A DNA stretch of 33,493 nucleotides, from assembly GCA_013286385.1 (NCBI GenBank), contig JABDFU010000020.1:1-33493 (forward strand). The letters run 5' to 3'. Below the pieces are notes generated by a model, which was not told the origin of the DNA, ran no database searches, and saw nothing but the letters and a program-made list of their open reading frames with translations. Below are positions 23,754 to 32,501 of this stretch, one piece after another. The stretch comes from Bacteroidota bacterium. GTDB lineage: Bacteria; Bacteroidota; Bacteroidia; JABDFU01. The first letter of the stretch is position 1. Each line of letters begins with the position of its first letter. The position numbers and the translations under genes are program-made.

Positions 23754-26153
23754 ATGTGGTCCAGCGTTTCCCGCTTTATTTTACGTAACCGTATTACCCT
23801 GCTTGTGATCCTTGTTCTGATCACCGGGTTTATGGCCTACAAGGCTTTTCAGGTGAGGATCGTATATGAGTTCGCCCGCCTTTTGCCAGAGTCTGACAGC
23901 ACCAGCGTTACGTATGAAAATTTTAAAAACAAATTCGGAGTGGACGGAAATGTGCTGGTCCTTAGTATACAGGATGACAGGCTGTTTGAACTGGAGCATT
24001 TCAACGATTGGTACAGGCTTTCCGAAGAAATTAAATCTATTCCCGGTATTGAAGGGGTTGTTTCTCTGAGCCGGTTGAAAAATCTTCAGAAGAACGACAG
24101 CCTGGGGAAATTCGAACTGGTCAAAGTACTTACGGGAATGCCGAAAACTCAGTCCGAACTTGACAGCAGCGAGGCCCTGATCAATGCTCTTCCGTTTTAC
24201 GACGGGTACATTTATAACAAGGAAACCCGTGCCACGGTAATGGCCATCACGTTCGGAGATAAAGAACTCAACAGTCAAAGCCGTTTAGTTATTACCGACG
24301 CCATAAAGGTGAAAGCCGATGCATTCTCCCGCAAGAATGGAATAGTCGTTCACTATTCGGGTCTGCCGTATATCCGCTCGACCATGACACGGATGATATC
24401 CAGCGAGATGATCTTGTTTCTGATTCTGGCTTTATTGGTTACGATTTTTATTTTGTTTTTATTTTTCAGAAATTTTTATGCCGTGCTTTTTTCCCTTATT
24501 GTTGTTGCGGTCGCTGTCGTATGGTCCTTTGGCACCCTGGCGCTGCTGGGCTACAAGATTACTGTACTGACGGGACTTATTCCGCCGCTGATGATCGTCA
24601 TCAGCGTTCCGAATTGCATCCTGCTGCTGAATAAGTACCATGTTGAGTTTGCAAGACACGGTATCCAGGGGCTGGCACTTTCGAGAACCATTGAGCGCAT
24701 CGGTGTGTCCCTGTTTTTTGCCAATGTAACAACAGCGATAGGTTTTGCCGTTTTCTGTTTTACACGCACCCGGATACTCTATGAGTTCGGTCTGGTTTCT
24801 TCCCTGAACATCATGGCTACGTACATGATCTCAACTGTGTTTATCCCTATTGTATTCAGTTTTCTTCCTCCTCCTTCTGTTAAACACACCCGGCATCTGC
24901 ACGGTAAACGGGTGTCGAAAATTCTGGAAAAGGTAGACCATCTGGTGCACCATCACCGGAAAAAGGTTTACGTAGTTGTTGCGTTCATTGTGCTGTTATC
25001 TGGCGTTGGTATGTACCTGATTAAATCCCTGGGTTATGTGGTGGATGATTTGCCCAGGAACCATCCCATTTATACAGACATGGGTTATTTTGAAAAAAAT
25101 TTTCACGGCGTACTGCCATTCGAAATTGTCATTGATACCAAAAAGGAAAACGGCGTCTTTGCTGATAATGGACGTATTTTGTATAAGATCAATGCACTAC
25201 AAAAGCTTTTTGCCAGGTATCCTTCTTTTTCAAAACCGATGTCGGTTGCCGAGGTCGTCAAGTATTCCTACCAGGCCTATAAGGGCGGAAACCCGAAATT
25301 CTACCGCCTTCCCGGAGCCATGGAACTGAGCAAGCTTTCAGACTATGCGGGCGATGCCAAAGCCCGGCAAGGTCTTTTCAAGGCGCTGATCGACAGCAAC
25401 CGGCAGACGGCCTGCATCAGTCTTTACATGGCCGATATTGGTTCGATAAAAATGAAGAAGGTGGTCAACGAATTGAAACCCCGTGTGGACAGCATTTTCA
25501 ATTACGACAGCGAGAACAGGGTCTGGCTGCCGCAAGAGCAGCGCTGTGCCATTACCACCACCGGCTTCTGCCTGATGTTCCTAAAGGGAAATGACTTTCT
25601 GGTGGAGAATTTGCTGGAAAGTGTCGTGCTTGCTATTTTTCTCATCGCGCTTGTCATGTTTTTTCTTTTCATGACAGGGCCCATGGTAATCATAGCTGTT
25701 ATTCCAAGCCTGGTTCCACTTTTGTTTACTGCAGGTCTTATGGGATTTTTTAATATTCACCTGAAACCGAGTACCATTCTTATTTTCAGCATTGCATTCG
25801 GTATTTCATCCGACGGGACCCTTTATTTTTTAACCAAATACCGCCAGGAAATGAAGCGACGCAAAACCAGTATATCTTCAGTTGTTTCACTTACGATCCG
25901 GGAAACCGGTATCAGTATGATCTATACGGCAATAATTCTCTCCTGCGGATTCGGTATTTTTATGTTTTCTCAGTTTGGAGGAACTGCGGCTTTGGGAATA
26001 CTGGTTTCCTTTACGCTGCTGGTTGCCTATTGCTCGAATCTGGTTTTACTGCCCTGCTTTCTGCTCTCCCTCGAAAAGAGAATTACAAGCAAGGCTTTCA
26101 TTGAGAATTCGGATGTAGAACTTGACAATGAACTCGAAGAGATCGAACTTTAA
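23754..26153 (+). CDS. RND superfamily (MMPL-type) exporter
   Basis: This predicted inner-membrane, proton-driven transporter has unknown substrate; lipids, hopanoids or hydrophobic compounds are typical for the family. I start at ATG 23754 (799 aa); a TTG ten codons upstream is possible but weaker. The protein has two similar halves, each with one membrane segment, a periplasmic loop and a group of about five segments. The first group starts near residue 210 (MILFLILALLVTIFILFLFF). The second half starts near VYVVVAFIVLLSGVGMYLI, and the last group contains IAFGISSDGTLYFLTKYRQ, where the Asp matches the proton-relay region of the superfamily. FGVDGNVLVLSIQ is typical of the first periplasmic loop. 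It ends with an acidic tail. No membrane-fusion or TolC-like partner is adjacent, as is usual for MMPL-type exporters. rfbA follows after 24 bp. Confidence 0.88.
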   Translation: MWSSVSRFILRNRITLLVILVLITGFMAYKAFQVRIVYEFARLLPESDSTSVTYENFKNKFGVDGNVLVLSIQDDRLFELEHFNDWYRLSEEIKSIPGIEGVVSLSRLKNLQKNDSLGKFELVKVLTGMPKTQSELDSSEALINALPFYDGYIYNKETRATVMAITFGDKELNSQSRLVITDAIKVKADAFSRKNGIVVHYSGLPYIRSTMTRMISSEMILFLILALLVTIFILFLFFRNFYAVLFSLIVVAVAVVWSFGTLALLGYKITVLTGLIPPLMIVISVPNCILLLNKYHVEFARHGIQGLALSRTIERIGVSLFFANVTTAIGFAVFCFTRTRILYEFGLVSSLNIMATYMISTVFIPIVFSFLPPPSVKHTRHLHGKRVSKILEKVDHLVHHHRKKVYVVVAFIVLLSGVGMYLIKSLGYVVDDLPRNHPIYTDMGYFEKNFHGVLPFEIVIDTKKENGVFADNGRILYKINALQKLFARYPSFSKPMSVAEVVKYSYQAYKGGNPKFYRLPGAMELSKLSDYAGDAKARQGLFKALIDSNRQTACISLYMADIGSIKMKKVVNELKPRVDSIFNYDSENRVWLPQEQRCAITTTGFCLMFLKGNDFLVENLLESVVLAIFLIALVMFFLFMTGPMVIIAVIPSLVPLLFTAGLMGFFNIHLKPSTILIFSIAFGISSDGTLYFLTKYRQEMKRRKTSISSVVSLTIRETGISMIYTAIILSCGFGIFMFSQFGGTAALGILVSFTLLVAYCSNLVLLPCFLLSLEKRITSKAFIENSDVELDNELEEIEL

Positions 26154-26177
26154 ATAAGCTTTTTTAATACAGCACCT

Positions 26178-27035
26178 ATGAAAGGAATAATTTTAGCAGG
26201 CGGGTCTGGCACCCGTTTGCACCCCCTGACACTCGCGGTAAGCAAACAACTCATGCCGGTATACGACAAGCCCATGATTTATTATCCTTTGTCGGTGCTG
26301 ATGATGGCCGGGATCAGGGACATTCTCATTATTTCAACTCCTCATGATTTGCATCAATTTGAACGCTTGCTGGGAGATGGGAAAAATGTGGGTTGTTCAT
26401 TCAGTTATGCTGCTCAGGAAGTTCCCAACGGGCTGGCTCAGGCTTTTGTAATCGGGGAGAAGTTTATCGGTAAAGAAAAAGTGGCCTTGATTCTGGGGGA
26501 CAATATTTTTTACGGAAGCGGACTCCAGCGACTGCTCAGGGATAACAACGATCCAAGCGGAGGAGTGGTTTTTGCTTATCACGTTTCAGATCCCGAACGC
26601 TACGGAGTGGTTGAGTTTGATTCGGCCGGCAAAGCACTTTCGATTGAAGAAAAGCCCATTCGGCCCAAGTCGAATTTCGCGGTTCCCGGATTGTATTTTT
26701 ACGATAACAGTGTGGTTCAGATTGCAAAAAATCTGAAACCCAGCGCCAGGGGAGAGTACGAAATCACCGATGTGAATAAGGATTATTTAGATGCGGGCAA
26801 GCTAAAAGTGGGAATTCTGGATCGGGGAACTGCCTGGCTCGATACGGGTACCTTTGCTTCCCTGATGCAAGCCTCCCAGTTTGTACAGGTCATTGAAGAA
26901 CGCCAGGGCCTTCGCATAGGTTGCATCGAAGAAGTCGCTTACCGGCTTGGGTATATTGATAAGGAACAAGTTCGTAAATTAGCCGAGCCGCTGAAGAAAA
27001 GCGGGTATGGAACCTATTTATTGGGGCTTATATAG
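26178..27035 (+). CDS. rfbA: Glucose-1-phosphate thymidylyltransferase
   Basis: This enzyme joins dTTP and glucose 1-phosphate to dTDP-glucose, the entry step to dTDP-L-rhamnose and related surface sugars. It has 285 aa, usual for RfbA/RmlA. The nucleotide-binding start [17 protein letters not shown] is followed by [32 protein letters not shown] supplies the metal-binding Asp, and [22 protein letters not shown] and [10 protein letters not shown] are further signatures. The rest of the rhamnose pathway (rfbB, C, D) is not present. Instead a different NAD-dependent epimerase follows after 35 bp, so the final sugar cannot be named from this window. Confidence 0.95.
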   Translation: MKGIILAGGSGTRLHPLTLAVSKQLMPVYDKPMIYYPLSVLMMAGIRDILIISTPHDLHQFERLLGDGKNVGCSFSYAAQEVPNGLAQAFVIGEKFIGKEKVALILGDNIFYGSGLQRLLRDNNDPSGGVVFAYHVSDPERYGVVEFDSAGKALSIEEKPIRPKSNFAVPGLYFYDNSVVQIAKNLKPSARGEYEITDVNKDYLDAGKLKVGILDRGTAWLDTGTFASLMQASQFVQVIEERQGLRIGCIEEVAYRLGYIDKEQVRKLAEPLKKSGYGTYLLGLI

Positions 27036-27070
27036 GGAGCGAATCGCTGGAAAAGGAAATATACTAAAAA

Positions 27071-28015
27071 ATGGATAATCAAACGAAGATATTAGTCACC
27101 GGCGGCGCCGGATTTATTCCCAGTTACCTCGCAGAAAAACTGGCGGATAACCCGAGGAATTTTGTGGTTATCGTAGACAATCTGCTCACCGGCAGCCTGG
27201 ATAAAATTCCTGTTGCCCAACACGCCAATATTAAATTCATACGGGCAGATGTAAACGACAGCAACGATATTTCGGGCGTATTCAGGTCCTATTCCTTTGA
27301 TTATGTATTTCACTATGCTGCTGTTGTTGGGGTAAAGCGTACGCTTGAAAATCCGGTAAAAGTACTCAATGACATAAACGGCATTCGTACTATTCTGGAA
27401 TTGTCAAAAAACACAAATGTTAAACGTATCTATTATTCTTCTTCTTCTGAGGTTTACGGCGAACCCGTTGAATACCCCCAGAATGAGGATACGACCCCTT
27501 TGAATTCCCGATTGCCTTATGCTATTGTAAAAAATGTAGGAGAGGCGTTTTTAAAATCGTATAAAAAAGAGTTCGGCATTGACTATACCATTTTCAGGTT
27601 CTTCAATACCTTCGGGCCCAAGCAAAGCAAGGAGTTCGTGGTGTCACGCTTTATTTCGAAAGCGCTCAAAAACGAGGACATCTCGATTTACGGGGACGGG
27701 ATGCAGACCCGTACTTTTTGTTTCGTAGATGACAACATTGAAGCTACCACAAATGCCTTTTACGAAAGCCGCTTTGTAAACGATGTGGTGAATATCGGAG
27801 GTGAAATTGAATTGCCTATTCTTCACCTTGCTCAGCTTATCATTAAGCTGAGCGGAAGCAAATCGAAAATCGTTCATTTGCCTGCACTTGAAGAGGGAGA
27901 CATGACCCGTCGCAGACCCGATATCAGCAAAATGAAGCAATTGCTCAAACGGCCCATGCTTCCTGTAGAGGAGGGTCTTCAACGGGTTTTGGCCAATACA
28001 CGATACATCCTTTGA
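27071..28015 (+). CDS. NAD-dependent nucleotide-sugar epimerase/dehydratase (extended SDR)
   Basis: The 314-aa extended short-chain dehydrogenase/reductase probably modifies a nucleotide sugar for surface glycans. The Rossmann start is VTGGAGFIPSYLAEKL: the third Gly of the usual GxxGxxG is Pro17. Catalytic residues are seen in YYSSSSEVYGEP (Ser/Thr region) and Y150/K154 of LPYAIVK. FRFFNTFGPKQ, SIYGDGMQTRTFCFVDDNIEA and VVNIGGEIELPILHLAQLI are family blocks shared by UDP-glucuronate decarboxylases and dTDP-glucose dehydratases. I cannot fix the substrate. It follows rfbA by 35 bp, and its stop overlaps the TTG start of the next gene as TTGA. Confidence 0.87.
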   Translation: MDNQTKILVTGGAGFIPSYLAEKLADNPRNFVVIVDNLLTGSLDKIPVAQHANIKFIRADVNDSNDISGVFRSYSFDYVFHYAAVVGVKRTLENPVKVLNDINGIRTILELSKNTNVKRIYYSSSSEVYGEPVEYPQNEDTTPLNSRLPYAIVKNVGEAFLKSYKKEFGIDYTIFRFFNTFGPKQSKEFVVSRFISKALKNEDISIYGDGMQTRTFCFVDDNIEATTNAFYESRFVNDVVNIGGEIELPILHLAQLIIKLSGSKSKIVHLPALEEGDMTRRRPDISKMKQLLKRPMLPVEEGLQRVLANTRYIL

Positions 28016-29010
28016 AAAAGACCGGTACTAACCTGAACAGAATTTCTGAATTCCAGGAGTTGATTAGCCGGGAGGTTGGCTCTTTTTGCCGTGCCTTAAA
28101 AGCGCGGCCGGCCCGGCTTTATGAACCTTTGAGTTATGTTCTTTCTCTTGAAGGCAAACGCGTTCGGCCGGTTTTAACACTTATGGCCTGCGACCTGTTT
28201 GATGCCGATGTGTCACGGGCCCTGCAACCTGCATTGGGTCTTGAACTTTTCCATAATTTTTCACTGATCCATGATGATATCATGGACAATGCTCCGCTCA
28301 GAAGGTCTAAGCCAACTGTTCACGAGAAATGGAGTACAGCAGTTGCTCTGCTGAGCGGAGATGCGATGCTGGTAAAAGCCTATCAGCTGATGAGCAGTTG
28401 TGCCAACCTCCAGGTTCTGGAGTTGTTCAGTGAAATGGCTCTTGCCGTTTGCGAGGGTCAGCAATTGGACATGGATTTTGAAAAACTGAAAACAGTAAGC
28501 ATAGCGGAGTACCTCCAGATGATTGAGCTGAAGACGGCCACCCTTATTGCGGCCTGCCTTAAAACGGGCGCTCTGATTGCCGGGGCACGGGCTGAAGATG
28601 CAAAACGAATTTTTGAATTCGGGAAAAACATCGGTATTGCCTTTCAACTGCAGGATGATATTCTGGATACTTACGGAGAGGAGGAGAAATTCGGCAAACA
28701 AAAAGGAGGCGACATCATTGCCAACAAAAAGACATTTTTGTTGCTTAAGGCCCTGGAGTTGTCAGGTTTGAACGCTTACAAAAAAGAAGAGCTCGAATTG
28801 TGGATGAATGCTACTGCTGCCAATGCAAGAGAAAAAGTCGAAGCGGTAACGGGTATTTTCGATTCCCTGAACATACGCGATCTGGCAGTGGCTGAAATGC
28901 TTAAGTTTTACAACAAAGGAATCGGCTATCTGAATGAAATACCTGCCAGTGAAGAAAAAATGAACAACCTGAAAGTGCTGGTCGGGGGTTTGATAAAACG
29001 GGAAAAGTGA
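28012..29010 (+). CDS. Trans-polyprenyl diphosphate synthase
   Basis: Members condense isopentenyl diphosphate with allylic diphosphates to make the side chain of menaquinone or other isoprenoids. The 332-aa protein has both aspartate-rich motifs: D88-D92 (HDDIMDNAPLRR) and D215-D219 (QDDILDTYGEEEKFGKQKGGD). GKRVRPVLTLMACDLF precedes the first motif. The residues just before it (FHNFSLIHDD) suggest a long- rather than short-chain product, but chain length cannot be fixed. The start is TTG at 28012, overlapping the previous stop. The next Met is more than 45 residues in, after the conserved GKRVRP block, so TTG is required. The [2Fe-2S] ferredoxin gene follows after 16 bp. Confidence 0.92.
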   Translation: MKKTGTNLNRISEFQELISREVGSFCRALKARPARLYEPLSYVLSLEGKRVRPVLTLMACDLFDADVSRALQPALGLELFHNFSLIHDDIMDNAPLRRSKPTVHEKWSTAVALLSGDAMLVKAYQLMSSCANLQVLELFSEMALAVCEGQQLDMDFEKLKTVSIAEYLQMIELKTATLIAACLKTGALIAGARAEDAKRIFEFGKNIGIAFQLQDDILDTYGEEEKFGKQKGGDIIANKKTFLLLKALELSGLNAYKKEELELWMNATAANAREKVEAVTGIFDSLNIRDLAVAEMLKFYNKGIGYLNEIPASEEKMNNLKVLVGGLIKREK

Positions 29011-29026
29011 TAGTGAATTTAAAAGA

Positions 29027-29335
29027 ATGATCTACGATAAACATCTATTTATCTGTACCAACCAGCGTGCCGAAGGAGCTGCCCGAAAAAGCTGCGGAGA
29101 AGTGCACGGTATGCAGATTGTTGATGCGTTTAAGAAAAAACTGAAGCAGCTGAATCTTCCTGTAAAAATCAGAGCTCAACGCAGCGGATGTCTTGATATC
29201 TGCGATTGGGGTCAGACCCTGGTTATTTATCCCGAAGGCGTTTTTTATACCGGCGTTGAATTGACCGATGTGGATGAAATTATAAACGAACACCTAATTG
29301 GTAACCGGATTGTTGAGCGGTTGCGTTTGAAATGA
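29027..29335 (+). CDS. Thioredoxin-like [2Fe-2S] ferredoxin
   Basis: This small (102 aa) electron carrier shows the Cys spacing of thioredoxin-like [2Fe-2S] ferredoxins: C10-x12-C23-x31-C55-x3-C59, in HLFICTNQRAEG, KSCGEVHG and RSGCLDICDWGQTLVIYPEGVFY. The redox partner is unknown. The start at 29027 puts the first Cys at residue 10, as in relatives. The stop overlaps the start of the next gene (ATGA), so the two are likely co-translated. It lies between a polyprenyl synthase gene and sucA. Confidence 0.9.
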   Translation: MIYDKHLFICTNQRAEGAARKSCGEVHGMQIVDAFKKKLKQLNLPVKIRAQRSGCLDICDWGQTLVIYPEGVFYTGVELTDVDEIINEHLIGNRIVERLRLK

Positions 29336-29691
29336 ACATTACTCCTTATTTCGATAAAGCCGAATACCTGAATGCCACTGCCGAGCAAATTCGCAAGGAT
29401 TTTGACCTGCACGGAATGGAAATAAAATTTTCGGGGAATTCAGAAAATGCCTATAACGAGTTGCTTTACCAGATTGTTCCCCACATTGCCAGGCTGATCG
29501 AAAGCAATTATAAAAAACTGCTTGACCTGCTCTACCGAATCGATGTCAACGAGCGCAAAGTTTCGGGTATTGTTTCCGACGGTTCTGCAGAAAGCCTGGC
29601 CGAGGCGATCGCTGATCTCATTATTAAGCGCGAATTGCAGAAAATAGTTGTCAGGAAACATTATAAATCTGATAATCAGGGCTTTAACTAG
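29332..29691 (+). CDS. Conserved hypothetical protein, 119 aa
   Basis: Function unknown. It is a soluble, mainly helical protein without signal peptide. A short start (ITPYFDKAEYLNATAEQIRKDF) is followed by GMEIKFSGNSENAYNELLYQIVPHIARLI and SNYKKLLDLLYRIDVNE, then a C-terminal helix (LAEAIADLIIKRELQKIVVRKH). The pattern resembles, from memory, a small protein conserved in Bacteroidota. The 4-bp overlap with the ferredoxin gene suggests they work together, but nothing in the sequence shows how. Confidence 0.78.
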   Translation: MNITPYFDKAEYLNATAEQIRKDFDLHGMEIKFSGNSENAYNELLYQIVPHIARLIESNYKKLLDLLYRIDVNERKVSGIVSDGSAESLAEAIADLIIKRELQKIVVRKHYKSDNQGFN

Positions 29692-29734
29692 TTTTAAAAG
29701 AGTTTATCCAGTCGGAAGATTCATCCGGAATTGT

Positions 29735-29742
29735 TAATTTAG
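29735..29742 (+). promoter_or_regulatory. Possible -7 element of sucA
   Basis: TAATTTAG stands 23 bases before the sucA ATG, in the same position as the identical octamer before exbB. No TTG is found at the usual -33 distance. The inverted repeat at 29743-29761 begins at the next base, so it would cover the transcription start. Confidence 0.35.
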
Positions 29743-29761
29743 AACCGGCAAATTACCGGTT
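29743..29761 (+). promoter_or_regulatory. Operator-like inverted repeat before sucA
   Basis: AACCGG (29743-29748) and CCGGTT (29756-29761) form a perfect six-base inverted repeat around the seven-base centre CAAATTA. It lies directly between the putative -7 element and the ATG. It could bind a dimeric regulator or form a small hairpin in the leader. Confidence 0.45.
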
Positions 29762-29765
29762 TTCA

Positions 29766-32501
29766 ATGGACAAATACGCTTTTTTGAGTAATGCTGAAAT
29801 AGGTTCAATCGAGGAACTTTACCAAACCTATCTGAAAGATGAAAATGCGGTTGAACCGGGTTGGCGCAAATTTTTTGAAGGATTTGAATTTGCCGGAAAA
29901 AATTCAGACGTCAGCATACCCGAGAACGTCCGAAAGGAATTCAATGTAATCAATCTGATCAACGGTTATCGCAGCAGAGGGCACCTGTTTACCAAAACAA
30001 ACCCCGTCCGCGAACGAAGACATTATACACCCACGCTGGATCTGGAGAACTTCGGCTTATCATCGGCTGACCTCGAGACGGTTTTTCATGCCGGAGATCA
30101 GATTGGAATAGGACCTGCAAAACTATCAGCTATTCTTGATCACCTGACTCAGACCTATTGCCAGTCTGTTGGTGCAGAGTACATGTATATCCGCAACCCG
30201 GTTTTGATCAAGTGGCTGCAGGATAAAATGGAAAGCTGCCGTAACACTCCGAAATTTTCTTTGGAAGAGAAAAAGAAAATACTGGACAAACTCAATAAGG
30301 CGGTTGTTTTCGAAAATTTTCTGCACACCAAATTTGTTGGCCAGAAACGCTTTTCACTGGAAGGCGCTGAAACGGTAATTCCGGCCCTGGACGCCGTCTG
30401 TGAAAAAGGTTCAGATCTGGGTGTGACAGAATTTATAGTTGGTATGCCACATCGTGGCCGGCTGAATGTTCTGGCCAATATCCTGGAGAAACCCTATAGG
30501 GATATTTTCACTGAATTTGAAGGCCGTCAGTCGGAGGATTCTGAATTTGAGGGGGATGTAAAATACCACATGGGCTTTTCATCGGACAAAGTCAGCAGCA
30601 AAGGTATAAGGACGCATATGAGCCTGATGGCCAACCCTTCGCACCTTGAAGCCGTAGATCCTGTTGTTCAGGGGGCATCCAGAGCAAAAATTGATCACCG
30701 GCATTCGGGCGATTTGAATAAGATATGTCCGATCCTGATGCATGGCGATGCTGCACTTGCAGGACAGGGTGTAGTCTATGAAGTGATTCAGATGTCCCAG
30801 CTGCAAGGTTTCAAGACCGGTGGAACCATGCACCTGGTGGTGAATAACCAAATCGGCTTTACCACCAATTACCTCGATGGTCGTTCGAGCACCTATTGCA
30901 GCGATGTGGCGAAAGTTGTTCTGTCGCCGGTGTTTCACGTCAACGGAGACGATGTGGAAGCCCTGGTATATACTGCACAACTGGCCATGGAATTCCGCCA
31001 GACTTTTCATCAGGATGTCTTTATTGATGTATTGTGCTATCGCAAATATGGGCACAACGAGGGTGATGAACCCCGTTTTACCCAACCGCTGCTTTATAAA
31101 GCAATTGCCTCTCATCCCAATCCAAGGGACATTTATTCAGCCCAATTGATTGCTGAAGGAGTTATTGATGAATCCTATTCAAAAGAGCTCGACAAACAGT
31201 TCAGGCAGTCGCTGAGTGATGATCTTGAAGAGGCCAAACAAACCGAAAAAACCAAGGTGGACTCTTTTCTTAACGGAGAATGGAAGGGCGTGCGAATGGC
31301 TTCAGAAACGGATTTTGAAAACTCTCCGGTCACAGGGATTGATAAAGCACTCTTTCTTGATATAGCGACCAAAATTTCAACACTTCCTGCTGACAAAAAG
31401 TTTTTCAATAAAATCGAAAATATTTTCAAGGAACGTAAGGGGATGATAGCGAAAGATTCTTACGACTGGGCCATGGGCGAATTGATGGCTTATGCTTCGC
31501 TTATGAACGAAGGATCAGACGTGCGCTTCAGCGGTCAGGATGTGAAACGGGGAACGTTCTCTCACCGTCATGCAGTGGTCACCCTTGAAGATTCGGAAGA
31601 AGAATACGTTCCCCTGAACAGCTTTGGGGCGAAGGGCAAACTCAGCATTTACAATTCATTGTTATCAGAATACGCGGTGCTCGGGTTTGAATTCGGATAT
31701 GCGCTCTCTTCTCCTTCTGATCTGGTCATCTGGGAAGCCCAGTTCGGTGACTTTTACAATGGTGCACAAACGGTCGTTGATCAATTTATTACCTGTTCTG
31801 AATATAAATGGAGACGAATGTGTGGGCTTGTTTTGCTCCTGCCGCATGGTTATGAAGGCCAGGGTCCTGAGCATTCCAGCGCCCGTATCGAACGATTTTT
31901 GCAGCAATGCGCTGAAAATAATATTCAGGTCGTCAATTGTACGACTCCGGCCAATCAGTTTCATGTGCTTCGCAGACAGTTGAAAAGGGAATTCCGCAAG
32001 CCCCTGGTTTGCTTTACGCCAAAAAAATTGCTTCGTTACACTTCCTGTGTATCCGCTGTTCAGGAATTTACTACAGGAGGATTTCGGGAAGTGATGGACG
32101 ATGCTTTGGCGAATCCCGCACTGGTCAGACGAATCGCCTTTTGCAGCGGAAAAATATATTACGATCTGGCCGAAGGCAAAGCCAAAGCCGGCTACCAGGA
32201 TCTGGCCATCGTCCGGATTGAACAATTGTATCCATTCCCTGCAAAGCAGATTCAGGATCTGGTGCTGAAATACAAAAATGCCAAAGATTATTTTTGGGTT
32301 CAGGAAGAACCTGAAAACATGGGTCCCTGGAGCTTTATGATGCGGGCATTCGGGAATATCCGGTTGCAATACCTGGGCCGAACAGAAAGCGCAACCCCTG
32401 CTACCGGCTTTGCCAAAGTGCATGCCCAGCAGCAACAGGGAATAGTGGATCGACTGCTGGCGATGAGTGCGTTGAAACAGGCGACTAAAACAAGCGAATA
32501 G
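29766..32501 (+). CDS. sucA: 2-oxoglutarate dehydrogenase E1 component
   Basis: SucA is the thiamine-diphosphate-dependent E1 that decarboxylates 2-oxoglutarate and transfers succinyl to the lipoyl group of E2. It has 911 aa, close to the ~930 of E. coli. The N-terminal E2-binding segment (AEIGSIEELYQTYLKDENAVEPGWRKFF) is present. H229 in MPHRGRLNVLANILEKP and the cofactor-binding GDAALAGQG (327-335) followed by VVNNQIGFTT mark the first catalytic half. The transketolase-like C-terminal half includes FGYALSSPSDLVIWEAQFGDF, LLPHGYEGQGPEHSSARIERFLQ and VQEEPENMGPWSF. SucB follows on the same strand, but only after 305 bp. E3 (lpd) is encoded at 4851-6269. Confidence 0.97.
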   Translation: MDKYAFLSNAEIGSIEELYQTYLKDENAVEPGWRKFFEGFEFAGKNSDVSIPENVRKEFNVINLINGYRSRGHLFTKTNPVRERRHYTPTLDLENFGLSSADLETVFHAGDQIGIGPAKLSAILDHLTQTYCQSVGAEYMYIRNPVLIKWLQDKMESCRNTPKFSLEEKKKILDKLNKAVVFENFLHTKFVGQKRFSLEGAETVIPALDAVCEKGSDLGVTEFIVGMPHRGRLNVLANILEKPYRDIFTEFEGRQSEDSEFEGDVKYHMGFSSDKVSSKGIRTHMSLMANPSHLEAVDPVVQGASRAKIDHRHSGDLNKICPILMHGDAALAGQGVVYEVIQMSQLQGFKTGGTMHLVVNNQIGFTTNYLDGRSSTYCSDVAKVVLSPVFHVNGDDVEALVYTAQLAMEFRQTFHQDVFIDVLCYRKYGHNEGDEPRFTQPLLYKAIASHPNPRDIYSAQLIAEGVIDESYSKELDKQFRQSLSDDLEEAKQTEKTKVDSFLNGEWKGVRMASETDFENSPVTGIDKALFLDIATKISTLPADKKFFNKIENIFKERKGMIAKDSYDWAMGELMAYASLMNEGSDVRFSGQDVKRGTFSHRHAVVTLEDSEEEYVPLNSFGAKGKLSIYNSLLSEYAVLGFEFGYALSSPSDLVIWEAQFGDFYNGAQTVVDQFITCSEYKWRRMCGLVLLLPHGYEGQGPEHSSARIERFLQQCAENNIQVVNCTTPANQFHVLRRQLKREFRKPLVCFTPKKLLRYTSCVSAVQEFTTGGFREVMDDALANPALVRRIAFCSGKIYYDLAEGKAKAGYQDLAIVRIEQLYPFPAKQIQDLVLKYKNAKDYFWVQEEPENMGPWSFMMRAFGNIRLQYLGRTESATPATGFAKVHAQQQQGIVDRLLAMSALKQATKTSE

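Noticed and set aside
31665-32435. 256-codon frame on the minus strand inside sucA
   Set aside because: It lies entirely antisense to a highly conserved part of SucA, has no recognisable domain and no promoter; it is a shadow of the codon usage on the plus strand.
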